A stretch of 64,000 nt of DNA from a virus: positions 1 through 64,000 of IMG/VR virus record IMGVR_UViG_3300042569_003487; one strand, given 5' to 3'. This document shows positions 30,396 to 38,851 of the stretch, one piece after another (within the stretch, counting starts at the first letter, position 1; every line of letters starts with the position of its first letter). Below the pieces are notes generated by a model. That model did no database searches, had not been told where the DNA came from, and saw only the letters and a program-made list of their open reading frames with translations. Position numbers and translations under genes: made by a program.

Positions 30396-31690
30396 TATAT
30401 TGTTCTTGTTTTTTCGTAAATTGCTTTAATAACTGGAAATCTTAAAGAGTGCTGACCGTGCTGGTCAGTTGTTTCTTCAAAATATTGAACAGTGATTGTT
30501 TTACCTAAAATTTGATCTGGGTTTTTATAAAATTGACGGCGCTGTTCAATTGAAAAACCTGAACCAACTCTAACTTGATTTCCTTTATGTGTAATAAAAA
30601 TATTTCCAAGCATTTCTTCTTCAATCTCTCGGCCATCTTCGATAACTCTGTGAGTTGAGTTTTCAACACCTTCTACAATATATTCTGCATCCCAAAATTT
30701 CTTGACTTTAAGGATTTCATCGCTACGTTTTCCAATATATTGTGTGTCTTTTCTTAGCATTAGACCCTCCCAACCTTGAGCAGTCGAATTAGTAATTTCA
30801 GTTTGTAGCTGCTCTTCTGATTCAATCAAAGTTTGTTTTAAGATTGTAGTATTTTTTAAGTCAATTCCACTAAATATTAAAGCAGCAATTGTAATTCGAT
30901 CCTTAAAGGTTCTATCAGTTGAAGAAGTTTGAGTATTAAATTCCTCCAAGGTTAAGCAGTCAAATACCAAATACTTAGGATTTTTAATTGTATGGTTTTT
31001 GCGACCAATTTCTTTAATAATTCCTTGAAAATCTTCTTGACCCTCAGCATTCATCATACAAACCTCACCATCAAGAACAGTATCAATTAGGTTTAGTTTT
31101 TTAATGTCAGCCTTCAGCGTATCTAGAGTTAAAAACTCATTGCCGCCTCTAGAAAAGAATTTAATTTCGCCTGTCTCATCAATTATCGTAATGCAGCGGA
31201 CTCCATCTAGTTTACGACTCATATACCAATGATCTTCAAGCCTTACTTTCTTTTTGGTTTTATCGTCATATGGTAGAGCTAGCGCAACGTCAAATGTTGG
31301 AATAGTTCCTGGAAGAACTGAATTAATTAGAGTAGTTGTAGCACGAGTTTTTAGGTTGCGATCTAAGATACTATAGATCACTTCTGAGAACTCCAAATTC
31401 TTAGCTATAAATCCATTAACACAAGCAATTGCAGAGTTGCCAGTGACACGACGTTCATTCAGGTCGTCTAATAATTGGAACAAGTCATCGTAATTATCGA
31501 AGATAAGGTCCTGATGTTTCTTTAAGTTTGCTGGAGTAACATAGTATTGCTTAAATGGAGAATACGTATATTCCAGGATCTTTCTAAGAAATGGACTATC
31601 AAATTGACTAAGTACTGCTTTTTTATCATTAGTCGATGATGTTACATTCATCGATTCAATAAATTCCTGAATTTGCTTGAGATTTGTCAT
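30395..31690 (-). CDS. ATP-dependent DNA ligase
   Basis: I take the ATG at 31690 (MTNLKQIQEF), since the upstream codon at 31705 is TTG and overlaps the promoter box. Motif I is SRKLDGVRC with the adenylated lysine K160. Later come TVLDGEVCMM (motif III), EGLMLRK (motif IV) and ILKVKKFWDAE (motif V), then an OB-fold domain. At 431 residues it is similar to other T4-like phage ligases. It seals nicks during replication and repair. First gene of the operon with guanylate kinase and an SSB-like protein. Confidence 0.92.
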   Translation of the reverse strand: MTNLKQIQEFIESMNVTSSTNDKKAVLSQFDSPFLRKILEYTYSPFKQYYVTPANLKKHQDLIFDNYDDLFQLLDDLNERRVTGNSAIACVNGFIAKNLEFSEVIYSILDRNLKTRATTTLINSVLPGTIPTFDVALALPYDDKTKKKVRLEDHWYMSRKLDGVRCITIIDETGEIKFFSRGGNEFLTLDTLKADIKKLNLIDTVLDGEVCMMNAEGQEDFQGIIKEIGRKNHTIKNPKYLVFDCLTLEEFNTQTSSTDRTFKDRITIAALIFSGIDLKNTTILKQTLIESEEQLQTEITNSTAQGWEGLMLRKDTQYIGKRSDEILKVKKFWDAEYIVEGVENSTHRVIEDGREIEEEMLGNIFITHKGNQVRVGSGFSIEQRRQFYKNPDQILGKTITVQYFEETTDQHGQHSLRFPVIKAIYEKTRTI

Positions 31691-31696
31691 ATACTT

Positions 31697-31703
31697 ATTA
31701 TAC
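31697..31703 (-). promoter_or_regulatory. GTATAAT box of the ligase operon
   Basis: Minus-strand TTGTATAATAAG lies 6 nt before the ATG at 31690 and begins right after the T-run of a terminator. Confidence 0.6.
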
Positions 31704-31707
31704 AAAA

Positions 31708-31730
31708 AAGGAGACCAATTTGGTCTCCTT
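31708..31730 (-). terminator. Rho-independent terminator
   Basis: A perfect 10-bp stem (31708-31717 with 31721-31730) with a 3-nt loop is followed by six T on the minus strand. It ends the gene at 31756-32271. Confidence 0.88.
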
Positions 31731-31755
31731 TCGGCATATAAAAGACGCCAATAAA

Positions 31756-32271
31756 TTAGGCGGGAGTTTCCTCTGTTTTAGGAGCCTCGACTGGAGTTTC
31801 AAGAGCTTTAATTGCTTTATCCAACTCATGAACTTTTGAATAGGCACTGTTTAATTGGAAAGAAACTTTAAATAATGCTTGTGCATTATGCAAACCTGTG
31901 AATTTTGCTCTATTTAAAAAGTAAAGACACGATTCGATACAAGCGGCAGGTAATCTAACTGGGCTAACCTCAGAATTTTTACCTTCTCCTTTATGGTTTT
32001 CAATTTCTCCCAATAGCATGTTATGATTTTGTAGAATAACGAAAGCTTCGTTTGGTCCAGTAAATTCAACACTATTTTTTAAGAAATTTCTCAACCACTT
32101 AAGATCATCTTGCGTCATAGATGGAACATCAAAATGACCACGACGTTGTGCTTTAAGACTTTCGATTTCTGATAATTCTTGTTGAGGTTCAGTTACCTCG
32201 GTAGATTGATCCATAATCTGATCAACTTGTTCTAAAATTTGCTCTTCTTGAGTTACAGTTTCGTTTGACAT
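31756..32271 (-). CDS. Hypothetical protein, 171 aa
   Basis: I choose the ATG at 32271 (MSNETVTQEEQ); a longer form open to 32325 would overlap the NUDIX gene. The first 45 residues are acidic and Gln-rich, the middle (SMTQDDLKWLRNFLKNS to NRAKFTGLHNAQALF) is helical, and the end is Pro/Glu-rich. No enzyme motif is visible. It has its own GTATAAT box and a strong terminator. Confidence 0.65.
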   Translation of the reverse strand: MSNETVTQEEQILEQVDQIMDQSTEVTEPQQELSEIESLKAQRRGHFDVPSMTQDDLKWLRNFLKNSVEFTGPNEAFVILQNHNMLLGEIENHKGEGKNSEVSPVRLPAACIESCLYFLNRAKFTGLHNAQALFKVSFQLNSAYSKVHELDKAIKALETPVEAPKTEETPA

Positions 32272-32295
32272 AAATATCTTTGTTTTTGTTAAGAT

Positions 32296-32302
32296 ATTAT
32301 AC
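32296..32302 (-). promoter_or_regulatory. GTATAAT box upstream of 31756-32271
   Basis: Minus-strand GGTATAATATC lies 24 nt before the ATG at 32271. It matches the box at 25111. Confidence 0.55.
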
Positions 32303-32308
32303 CAAACT

Positions 32309-32791
32309 CTATTCGATAGTTTCAATTAAACGTTGAGCAATTATCTGTTGAGATCTTGATAATTTTTCAACTGCTTCTTGGAATGGAATAAATCCAGCCC
32401 AATCTACCTCCTCGGCTTGTAGTTGTTCTTTAGGTAATTTAGGCGAATCGAGGCCAATTTGTTCAAGACTCTCAATGTGTACCTCAAAATAAGCGCAGCG
32501 ACTGTGAGGAATACCGCGACGGTAAAATACAAAATATTTCTCATTTTTATCAATTAGTTCTGGATCTACCGTAACCCCGGTCTCTTCTCTAGTTTCACGA
32601 ATTGCGCAAGTTAAAAGATCTTCACCTAGTTCAATTCCTCCTTTAGGAATTCCAAAAGGTTGATTTTTCCAACTTGCATTTGATGGATGAATTAATAAAA
32701 GCTTTCCTTCCCAGATAATAGCGAGGCCGGCTGCTCTAATTTCAAGCTGCTTTTCGCTTTCTGCTAAATAGTCTGTGAAGGTAAAAATCAT
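32309..32791 (-). CDS. NUDIX hydrolase with capsid-targeting-like leader
   Basis: The NUDIX box is complete at residues 51-73 (start GGIELGED, then RETREETGV), matching G-x5-E-x7-REUxEExGU. The family splits nucleoside diphosphates linked to another group, for example oxidised dNTPs, alarmones or NAD-type compounds. In front of the fold sits MIFTFTDYLAE/SEK, with a predicted cut after E11. The ATG overlaps the bS21 stop (ATGA). If packaged, the hydrolase would act right after injection. The substrate cannot be read from the sequence. Confidence 0.85.
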   Translation of the reverse strand: MIFTFTDYLAESEKQLEIRAAGLAIIWEGKLLLIHPSNASWKNQPFGIPKGGIELGEDLLTCAIRETREETGVTVDPELIDKNEKYFVFYRRGIPHSRCAYFEVHIESLEQIGLDSPKLPKEQLQAEEVDWAGFIPFQEAVEKLSRSQQIIAQRLIETIE

Positions 32792-32982
32792 TTATTATTT
32801 ACATCTCGCTTTTTTTGAATGTACTTTGCTTTATTAATTTCAGAACGACGCTTTACACTAGGCTTTTCGAATTCTTTACGGTCACGTAAGTTTTGTAATT
32901 GCTTAGTGTCAATAACCTTTCGCTTAAGTATTTTTAGAGCTCGCTCTAATGAGTCTGAATTTTTTATATCAATAATTAGCAT
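32788..32982 (-). CDS. rpsU: Ribosomal protein bS21 homologue
   Basis: I choose the ATG at 32982 (MLIIDIKNSDSLERALK), 4 nt after the previous stop, giving 64 residues. The sequence follows bS21 closely: an N-terminal strand, LERALKILKRKVIDT, then EFEKPSVKRRSEINKAKYIQ, with the conserved basic helix and the KPSxKRR core. bS21 sits near the anti-Shine-Dalgarno end of 16S rRNA, and in Bacteroidota it helps sequester that end. A phage copy could replace host bS21 and shift initiation toward phage mRNAs. It lies in a late block between an S74-domain protein gene and the NUDIX gene. Confidence 0.88.
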   Translation of the reverse strand: MLIIDIKNSDSLERALKILKRKVIDTKQLQNLRDRKEFEKPSVKRRSEINKAKYIQKKRDVNNK

Positions 32983-32986
32983 TAAC

Positions 32987-34597
32987 TTAAATTTGTTTAA
33001 AGTCAACATCAATTAAATCATAATTAACTGAATAAAAATCATCTTCTAGGATTACCGCAGATTCAAATTTTGTTCCAATTAATTCTTGGGCCATTACCCC
33101 TTGATAATATCCCTCTTTATCTTTATATTTAAATGAATAAATGTTTAGACCGCTTTCTGACGTACCTATTAAATTAATATCGTCCTTTAGTCTAGAGTCC
33201 GACATAATTCCACCAACGGCTGGGTCATTGGGGTTAGATTGAGTAACTTTTGCTGGTGCAGCTGGTATGCTACTTAGAGCCTTTTCTAAAACATCTCCAC
33301 CTAATGCATTCAAATCTGATACAGCCTTAAACCAAGCCTCATCGCCAGAACCCTTTCCACCATCTGCTTCAAGCGCACTAATCGGAAAAGACTTTCCATT
33401 TGTCGATTGGAGTGGAGAAATATATTTTTCATAAGTCGACTTCCACTCTGAACTAACTTCTCCTAATATGTAATCGCTTAGACTTAAACTATTTGGAATA
33501 TTAATACCAGCAGTTTTAGCATAACCGTTAAGAGTATTTAGAGCAGATTGTCTTAGTCCTATTAATATTGCATAAAATGCTTGGGCTTCAGATGTATCAA
33601 AATTTGTACTGGACATGGCCTTTTCTACTTTATATGAGATGTAGTCATAACCAGAGGTAAATGTTGCATCCTTTGCAGGATCTCCTTTCTTACCTACTAC
33701 AGAATTACCTAAGTCTGCGATTGAGGCAAATGGCACAGAATCTATTCCGGGCGCAAACTGTGAATATATTTTATTTGTAACTGGCCAATACCCAGCTGTG
33801 TATTTACGAAGTGAGCTAGCATCAATTGTCATATCTTTTTTATTAATAAAGCCAGCCGGCTTAGTAAACACTTCGTAACCTTTACTTTCTAATTTGGTTT
33901 TAATTAAAGAGTATAGAGCCGGGCTCTCTGTTTTTAAATTAAACATTCTCATATAAAAATACCAAGATAGGTTGATACTTCTTCTTGAAAAGGAAGATAC
34001 TACTGCATTTAATTCAAGCTCACTACTTGGAACAACGCTTACATTAGTCTTTTCAATTTTACCGGTTGCTAAATCTATAATCTCAGACTGTCCGCCCAGT
34101 CCAGTTATTGTAAGCTTGCCGCTACCAATTGTATAAGTTCCACTATACAAATACGGAATATCCGTTGCAGACTTTTTCCAGTGAACTATTACTTCCTGTC
34201 CGCCTTCTGTTTTAAAAATATATTCTTTATCAGTTTTAACTGGAGTTTTACTTGTAGGAGAATATACTTCTCCACCAGTCGAAGTCCATGCTACAGCCCA
34301 AGGCCAAGGTTCTTTAATAGTTTTATCTGTTCCAACTTTAACTCCATCTTGATCATGTAGAATACTGCCTGGTAATTTCAATAGAGATACCCACGGCTCC
34401 TTATCTTTAAGTTCAGAGCGAGTGTCAGTAGGAGCGGGATCAGTATCAGTATCTGTGTTAGTATCATCCTTTCTAGTTCTCCTCCCTTTACCGTCAGCTG
34501 GTTGTGTAGTTGGAGTAGTAATAGTTCCACTTTGAAGAGCGCTAAGATCAGGTGGACCTTGCTCTAATAAAATAGATATCGATTTAATTTTCTTCAT
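32987..34597 (-). CDS. Leader-bearing virion protein with C-terminal S74 chaperone domain
   Basis: The N-terminus MKKIKSISILLE/QGP fits the leader (cut after E12). After a Thr/Pro-rich linker comes a long unrecognised middle. The last 72 residues read SDSRLKDDINLIG, LNIYSFKYKD, YYQGVMAQELIG and YSVNYDLIDV. They match the peptidase S74 intramolecular chaperone, which trims itself at the SD before RLK after helping trimers fold. S74 domains normally end tail spikes and fibres, so the pairing with a head-targeting leader is unusual. A late box lies 16 nt upstream. Confidence 0.8.
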   Translation of the reverse strand: MKKIKSISILLEQGPPDLSALQSGTITTPTTQPADGKGRRTRKDDTNTDTDTDPAPTDTRSELKDKEPWVSLLKLPGSILHDQDGVKVGTDKTIKEPWPWAVAWTSTGGEVYSPTSKTPVKTDKEYIFKTEGGQEVIVHWKKSATDIPYLYSGTYTIGSGKLTITGLGGQSEIIDLATGKIEKTNVSVVPSSELELNAVVSSFSRRSINLSWYFYMRMFNLKTESPALYSLIKTKLESKGYEVFTKPAGFINKKDMTIDASSLRKYTAGYWPVTNKIYSQFAPGIDSVPFASIADLGNSVVGKKGDPAKDATFTSGYDYISYKVEKAMSSTNFDTSEAQAFYAILIGLRQSALNTLNGYAKTAGINIPNSLSLSDYILGEVSSEWKSTYEKYISPLQSTNGKSFPISALEADGGKGSGDEAWFKAVSDLNALGGDVLEKALSSIPAAPAKVTQSNPNDPAVGGIMSDSRLKDDINLIGTSESGLNIYSFKYKDKEGYYQGVMAQELIGTKFESAVILEDDFYSVNYDLIDVDFKQI

Positions 34598-34613
34598 TTT
34601 AATAAAATTTTAT

Positions 34614-34620
34614 TATTTAT
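34614..34620 (-). promoter_or_regulatory. Late-type promoter box ATAAATA
   Basis: Minus-strand ATAAATAATAA lies 16 nt before the ATG at 34597. Confidence 0.6.
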
Positions 34621-36287
34621 GCCTTTTTATAATATTCAGTTCGGTAAAATGTAATAGCTTGTGCTAAATCATTATCCCATCCAAAGCCCTTTTTAACTAA
34701 ATCTATGTCAGCTTGGATTGGTCCAGTTATCGATCCGGTCTTTCTCTTAGACATGGCTAGTAAATCAGCGGCAGTTGGGACTCTATTTAAAGTCGGTTGG
34801 CCAGAAATAGGAGATTTAGTTTGTTTATCTAGTAAAATTAAACGTAAAATTCCAAGGGCCGAATGTATTCCAGTAAAGTTTGGCGTAAAAATCTTAGCTG
34901 TTCCATCTGCATTAAATGCACCAATGTTAGATGTATCAAATTCAAGAATAATATTTCCGGTGCTATCAGTTGCCTTCCATGCAGAGGCGTTCTTAAAAGA
35001 ATCTCCAGCCGCAGTAACTAAGCCTGATGAAAAGGTTGGGTGTAATTTATTATTTACAAATATATCTGCATCAGTATAACCAGTACCTTTTAAAATTTCA
35101 ATAAGTTCCTGTTCATTTTCGATGCTAGTTGGTCCAGCTAAGCGTGCTGTTTGCTTTTTCTTCTTTGCAGCCAGTGTAGCTTGATCCATAGCCGAACCTT
35201 GTCCAGCAGCAGGTTGACCCGAAGCAGGCTGTCCGCCTGCCGGTGCGGCAGAAGCAGCGGCTGTTACCGAATCAATAAAAGTTTTTAGTGTTGGATATGT
35301 ATCAGTTTCAACCTCTGATCTTGGAATTAGCCCGTTATTTACTGCATAAATTAACCAAACTGACATAATTGAAACCAATTGAGTTTTTGTTAGTTTATCT
35401 AAATCGTATGATGGACCAACTTTATAATCAGGATCTCCGGATTTATTTAAGATCTCAGTAAATGCAGACTTAATGTCAGGGGTATACGAATCAACTTGGC
35501 CTTTAACTAATGAATTTAGTGGACTTTGTGAACTAAAAAATTTACTAAGCACAAGCATAACTGGAGACATGTCTCCTATCTTAATTATTTCATTATCTTT
35601 TAGTAGTACATCTGGTGAAGCTGGATTTCTAAATGTACCATTGACGACTTTTGTAAAATACACCATACCGCCATTAGGTTTTCCACCAGGTCCGGCCTTT
35701 GGCATAATTGTATTTAATTCCATCATTGTAAGCTTGGAAGTAGATTGAGCCGAAGTTGTAGTTGAAGAAGTTGTAGAATTAGTTGAAGCTTTGCCAGAAG
35801 AATTTATAATATTTGCCAAATTTTGCTGGATTGACTCTCCGCTTTTTCTTGGCGTAGAAAGAACATGAAGGGCTGTAATATTATTTGAGCCAGTTTTTCC
35901 TAGTAATTGCTCTGGATTTACAGATTTTACCGAATCATCTGTTACATTTTTAAATATGTAAACGTGGCCCTCTATACGGTTTTTTCCTCCAAGAAGACCT
36001 GCCTTATTTGAAGGATCTGCTGAAATTCCAACGGCAGCTGGGCTAGACAAACTATTGATAGTTGTCTTGATTTGATTAGCATCGCCTTCAGTTGAATTTA
36101 TAATGTAATCTAAAATTGATTTAGGCGTAATAATTGAAGTAGACTTCTTAGGATAAGTATAAGAATATGCAAATCGCTTAGGCACAAGTCCATTTAATAA
36201 GTTATCTTCTGGACGACCTTCTAATTTAAATTTAACGTCTTCTTCTGCTTCAAGTATTAATTGGTTTAGACTAGTATAGTTTTTCAT
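34617..36287 (-). CDS. Putative capsid-targeted large protein, 556 aa
   Basis: The leader MKNYTSLNQLILE/AEED predicts a cut after E13. The protein has a Ser/Thr-rich linker (residues about 168-187) and an Ala/Gly/Pro/Gln linker (about 345-370) that separate three folded regions of mixed alpha/beta type. No enzyme motif is visible. It begins 2 nt after the 843-residue gene, so both are likely made from the late box at 38845. Confidence 0.7.
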   Translation of the reverse strand: MKNYTSLNQLILEAEEDVKFKLEGRPEDNLLNGLVPKRFAYSYTYPKKSTSIITPKSILDYIINSTEGDANQIKTTINSLSSPAAVGISADPSNKAGLLGGKNRIEGHVYIFKNVTDDSVKSVNPEQLLGKTGSNNITALHVLSTPRKSGESIQQNLANIINSSGKASTNSTTSSTTTSAQSTSKLTMMELNTIMPKAGPGGKPNGGMVYFTKVVNGTFRNPASPDVLLKDNEIIKIGDMSPVMLVLSKFFSSQSPLNSLVKGQVDSYTPDIKSAFTEILNKSGDPDYKVGPSYDLDKLTKTQLVSIMSVWLIYAVNNGLIPRSEVETDTYPTLKTFIDSVTAAASAAPAGGQPASGQPAAGQGSAMDQATLAAKKKKQTARLAGPTSIENEQELIEILKGTGYTDADIFVNNKLHPTFSSGLVTAAGDSFKNASAWKATDSTGNIILEFDTSNIGAFNADGTAKIFTPNFTGIHSALGILRLILLDKQTKSPISGQPTLNRVPTAADLLAMSKRKTGSITGPIQADIDLVKKGFGWDNDLAQAITFYRTEYYKKA

Positions 36288-36289
36288 AA

Positions 36290-38821
36290 TTATTTAAATA
36301 ATACATTTGGATTTACGTCCGCGCCAAAAAAGTTTGGCATATAAGACGGGTCTGCTTTTACTTTAGCTAATTCAGATTTAATCCAAGCAATTTCAGTTGG
36401 ATTTGGATATAAAGAAGGTTTTGAGAGTCTATCGGCATTTGCTGAAACCTTATTATAATAGCTTCCATATAAATCCATTAATGAATTAATTTTATTTACA
36501 ATAGAGCCTTCGTATGATATTTCTCCATTTTGAATTTGTGCTAAGTGATACCATAATCCTCTAACTCCAAGATCGGCATCGAGTCTAGCTTCTGCAATTA
36601 AATTAGGATCAGTTCCAGCATTAAATTCTACAAAAATTCCTTCCGTTGAATTATTTACTCTCGGTACACCAGTTTGATCTAGAACTTGATTAACTGCATC
36701 ATCATTAGCAGTTGCGCTCAATGGAGTAGCTCCAGTTATCTCTTGAATTTTAGAAGTATTATCACCATGTCCGCCGGTATCAGTCAAAGTTTGGGTCGCA
36801 GCTGCAGTGTCGATAACTTGAGCTGGAACACTTAAACAAATATCATTAAAGCTCTTAGGACCAATAATTGCAATAAGCTGTGTATCTGCAATCTTTTTGG
36901 TTTCAACTGCTACTTCCTTTTTTAATTCTTCAGTTTGGATAGTAACGTTTGTATTTTGTTCAACACTTCCCCAATTACTGAACTCTGAGCTAGCTTTAAA
37001 TTCATCTTCAGTTTTAGTAGCCTCTGCTAAAAATTCGTATTTGTATTTAATATACTTTAATCCTTCATTAAATTCTCCAAATCCTTTCTTATCAGCAGTC
37101 TTTTCTGGTCCAAACATTTTACCAAGATTACCAGTAAGAACGTTTGCGCCCTTTGCCATAAAACTAACTGGGCAACGCAATGCTGCGCCGATTAAATATT
37201 TTGCAGTAATAAGGCGGTTTCTATTAAATCTTCTTCTTACTAAAGCTATACCAAGATCTCCCAATTCATCTTGAAGTTTTGCAAATTTTGCAGCAGCTTG
37301 GGTTCCAGCCTCTGACAATTTAATTGCAATTTCAGGGTTTTTTGCAAATACTCTAAATAGTTGAGTTACGCCTGGGCCAGCATCATTTAATACTTTGACT
37401 GTTTCTGGGTGGCTTACTAACCAACCAAAAAATTTCTTAATATTTTCGGGATCGTCCTTTAAAGTTTTAAAAATATCTGCTGATAGACTTGTACCCTTTC
37501 CACCAACTGCTGCGGCTGACCAATATTTTGCAAGAACCTCTCCGCCAGCCTCATCTAATTTAAGAAGACCTTTTACAAACAATTTATTTGATTCCATTTC
37601 ATAATAAACAGCTCTCATTTCATTGTCTAGCATATCAAGCTCAGCTTTTTCAATGGGCTTTTTCAACTTTGATCTAAAATCGATAAGTTCATTTTTAAAT
37701 TTATCAAAGTTTGCATCAACTGCCTTTCTAAATAGGTCTGGATTGGAAGCCATTTCCTTAGTAAATGCAAGTTCTGAACTTGCAAGCATTTTTCTGAAAG
37801 GAACATGTTGAGCAATATCTCCAAATTTTCCAGCTGCAATTAACTCATCAATATTATCTGTAATTTTCGAAATATCTCCAGTCTTTATTAGAGATGCAAT
37901 ATCCTCGCCGCCTTTAAGTACGGTCTCGCCACCAAATTTTTCTAGATTTCTAGCAACTGGTGTGATTACTTCATCAACCCAAGAAATAAGTTTCTTTCCT
38001 AATGCAGTACTTCCACCAAATGTAAGCCAACTAATAGGAGGCATACTTAATATATGGCCAATTCCTAAAGCAATACCATGAAAAACTTTAAGCATAATTG
38101 TACCAACTGATGACATTCCATCTAATACAACCTTTGCACCAGAGTCTGTAGCAAGCTCAGCAATAAGTTTTTCTTCAGCTTTACCTGTTTTAATAATAGA
38201 TTCAAATGCTTTTTCTAATTTGGCTGCATTTTTACCGTATTTTACCGCTTTTGCTGCATCACCAATTCCAGGTAAAAACGCTGCAATTGCACTAATTCCT
38301 GCATCCAACCAGCGTCCTCTAAACATGTAAATTATAGCATTTAATCCATCTGCAACAACATCAATTGGAAATCCAAAGTATGATGCTGGAATAAATCCAA
38401 TTAAATCTAATAAGAATTGAAGAATGCCAATTGGCGAACTGTCTTCAGTTAACGCATTCCATAAACCAGCTAAAAAATCAACTACTCCTTCATTAATTGA
38501 AGTATATTCATCGATAATTCTAGTTATTTGGTAATTTGATTCAACGAAAAGATTTTCTCCAATAAGACCCTTAGCAAATAGAGTATGCTCGATTTGGGTA
38601 ATTTCAGACTGGTTAAATCCAACGCTTTCTAATGAAAGCTGATACTTTCTAAAATCTGCAGTATCGGTTGCAGTTTGTACGTCCTGAATTCGGATTGCAC
38701 AGTTTTCAATAATGTTAATAAGAGACTCTCCAAACTCATTAATAAATGATGATAATCTCTCCGCGTCCCCAGGGTTTAGTGATAATACAGATTCCCTAGA
38801 TTGAATATATTTTGATGCCAT
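36290..38821 (-). CDS. Large putative ejection protein with pre-toxin-like hydrophobic region
   Basis: An 843-residue protein. Residues about 130-200 are hydrophobic (GILQFLLDLIGFIPASYFGF, then ISAIAAFLPGIGDAAKAVKY). They closely resemble the membrane-inserting pre-toxin segments of polymorphic toxins and some ejected phage proteins. It contains prohead-protease-like sites at INE/G (about E111) and at YEFLAE/ATK (about residue 610), the latter very like an internal leader. The rest is helical. A role as a head protein ejected into the cell envelope is inferred. A late box lies 23 nt upstream. Confidence 0.65.
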   Translation of the reverse strand: MASKYIQSRESVLSLNPGDAERLSSFINEFGESLINIIENCAIRIQDVQTATDTADFRKYQLSLESVGFNQSEITQIEHTLFAKGLIGENLFVESNYQITRIIDEYTSINEGVVDFLAGLWNALTEDSSPIGILQFLLDLIGFIPASYFGFPIDVVADGLNAIIYMFRGRWLDAGISAIAAFLPGIGDAAKAVKYGKNAAKLEKAFESIIKTGKAEEKLIAELATDSGAKVVLDGMSSVGTIMLKVFHGIALGIGHILSMPPISWLTFGGSTALGKKLISWVDEVITPVARNLEKFGGETVLKGGEDIASLIKTGDISKITDNIDELIAAGKFGDIAQHVPFRKMLASSELAFTKEMASNPDLFRKAVDANFDKFKNELIDFRSKLKKPIEKAELDMLDNEMRAVYYEMESNKLFVKGLLKLDEAGGEVLAKYWSAAAVGGKGTSLSADIFKTLKDDPENIKKFFGWLVSHPETVKVLNDAGPGVTQLFRVFAKNPEIAIKLSEAGTQAAAKFAKLQDELGDLGIALVRRRFNRNRLITAKYLIGAALRCPVSFMAKGANVLTGNLGKMFGPEKTADKKGFGEFNEGLKYIKYKYEFLAEATKTEDEFKASSEFSNWGSVEQNTNVTIQTEELKKEVAVETKKIADTQLIAIIGPKSFNDICLSVPAQVIDTAAATQTLTDTGGHGDNTSKIQEITGATPLSATANDDAVNQVLDQTGVPRVNNSTEGIFVEFNAGTDPNLIAEARLDADLGVRGLWYHLAQIQNGEISYEGSIVNKINSLMDLYGSYYNKVSANADRLSKPSLYPNPTEIAWIKSELAKVKADPSYMPNFFGADVNPNVLFK

Positions 38822-38844
38822 TTAATAGTAAGGCCATTTTTCTT

Positions 38845-38851
38845 TATTTAT
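38845..38851 (-). promoter_or_regulatory. Late-type promoter box ATAAATA
   Basis: Minus-strand ATAAATAAAGA lies 23 nt before the ATG at 38821. Confidence 0.65.

Noticed and set aside
31620-31690. Leader on the DNA ligase (QEFIES near residue 12)
   Set aside because: The site is FIE rather than (L/I)xE, the gene belongs to the GTATAAT class, and the segment is needed by the N-terminal ligase domain.
36897-37811. Plus-strand frames opposite the 843-residue gene
   Set aside because: The minus-strand gene is continuous with a late promoter and internal motifs; the plus frames are shadows.
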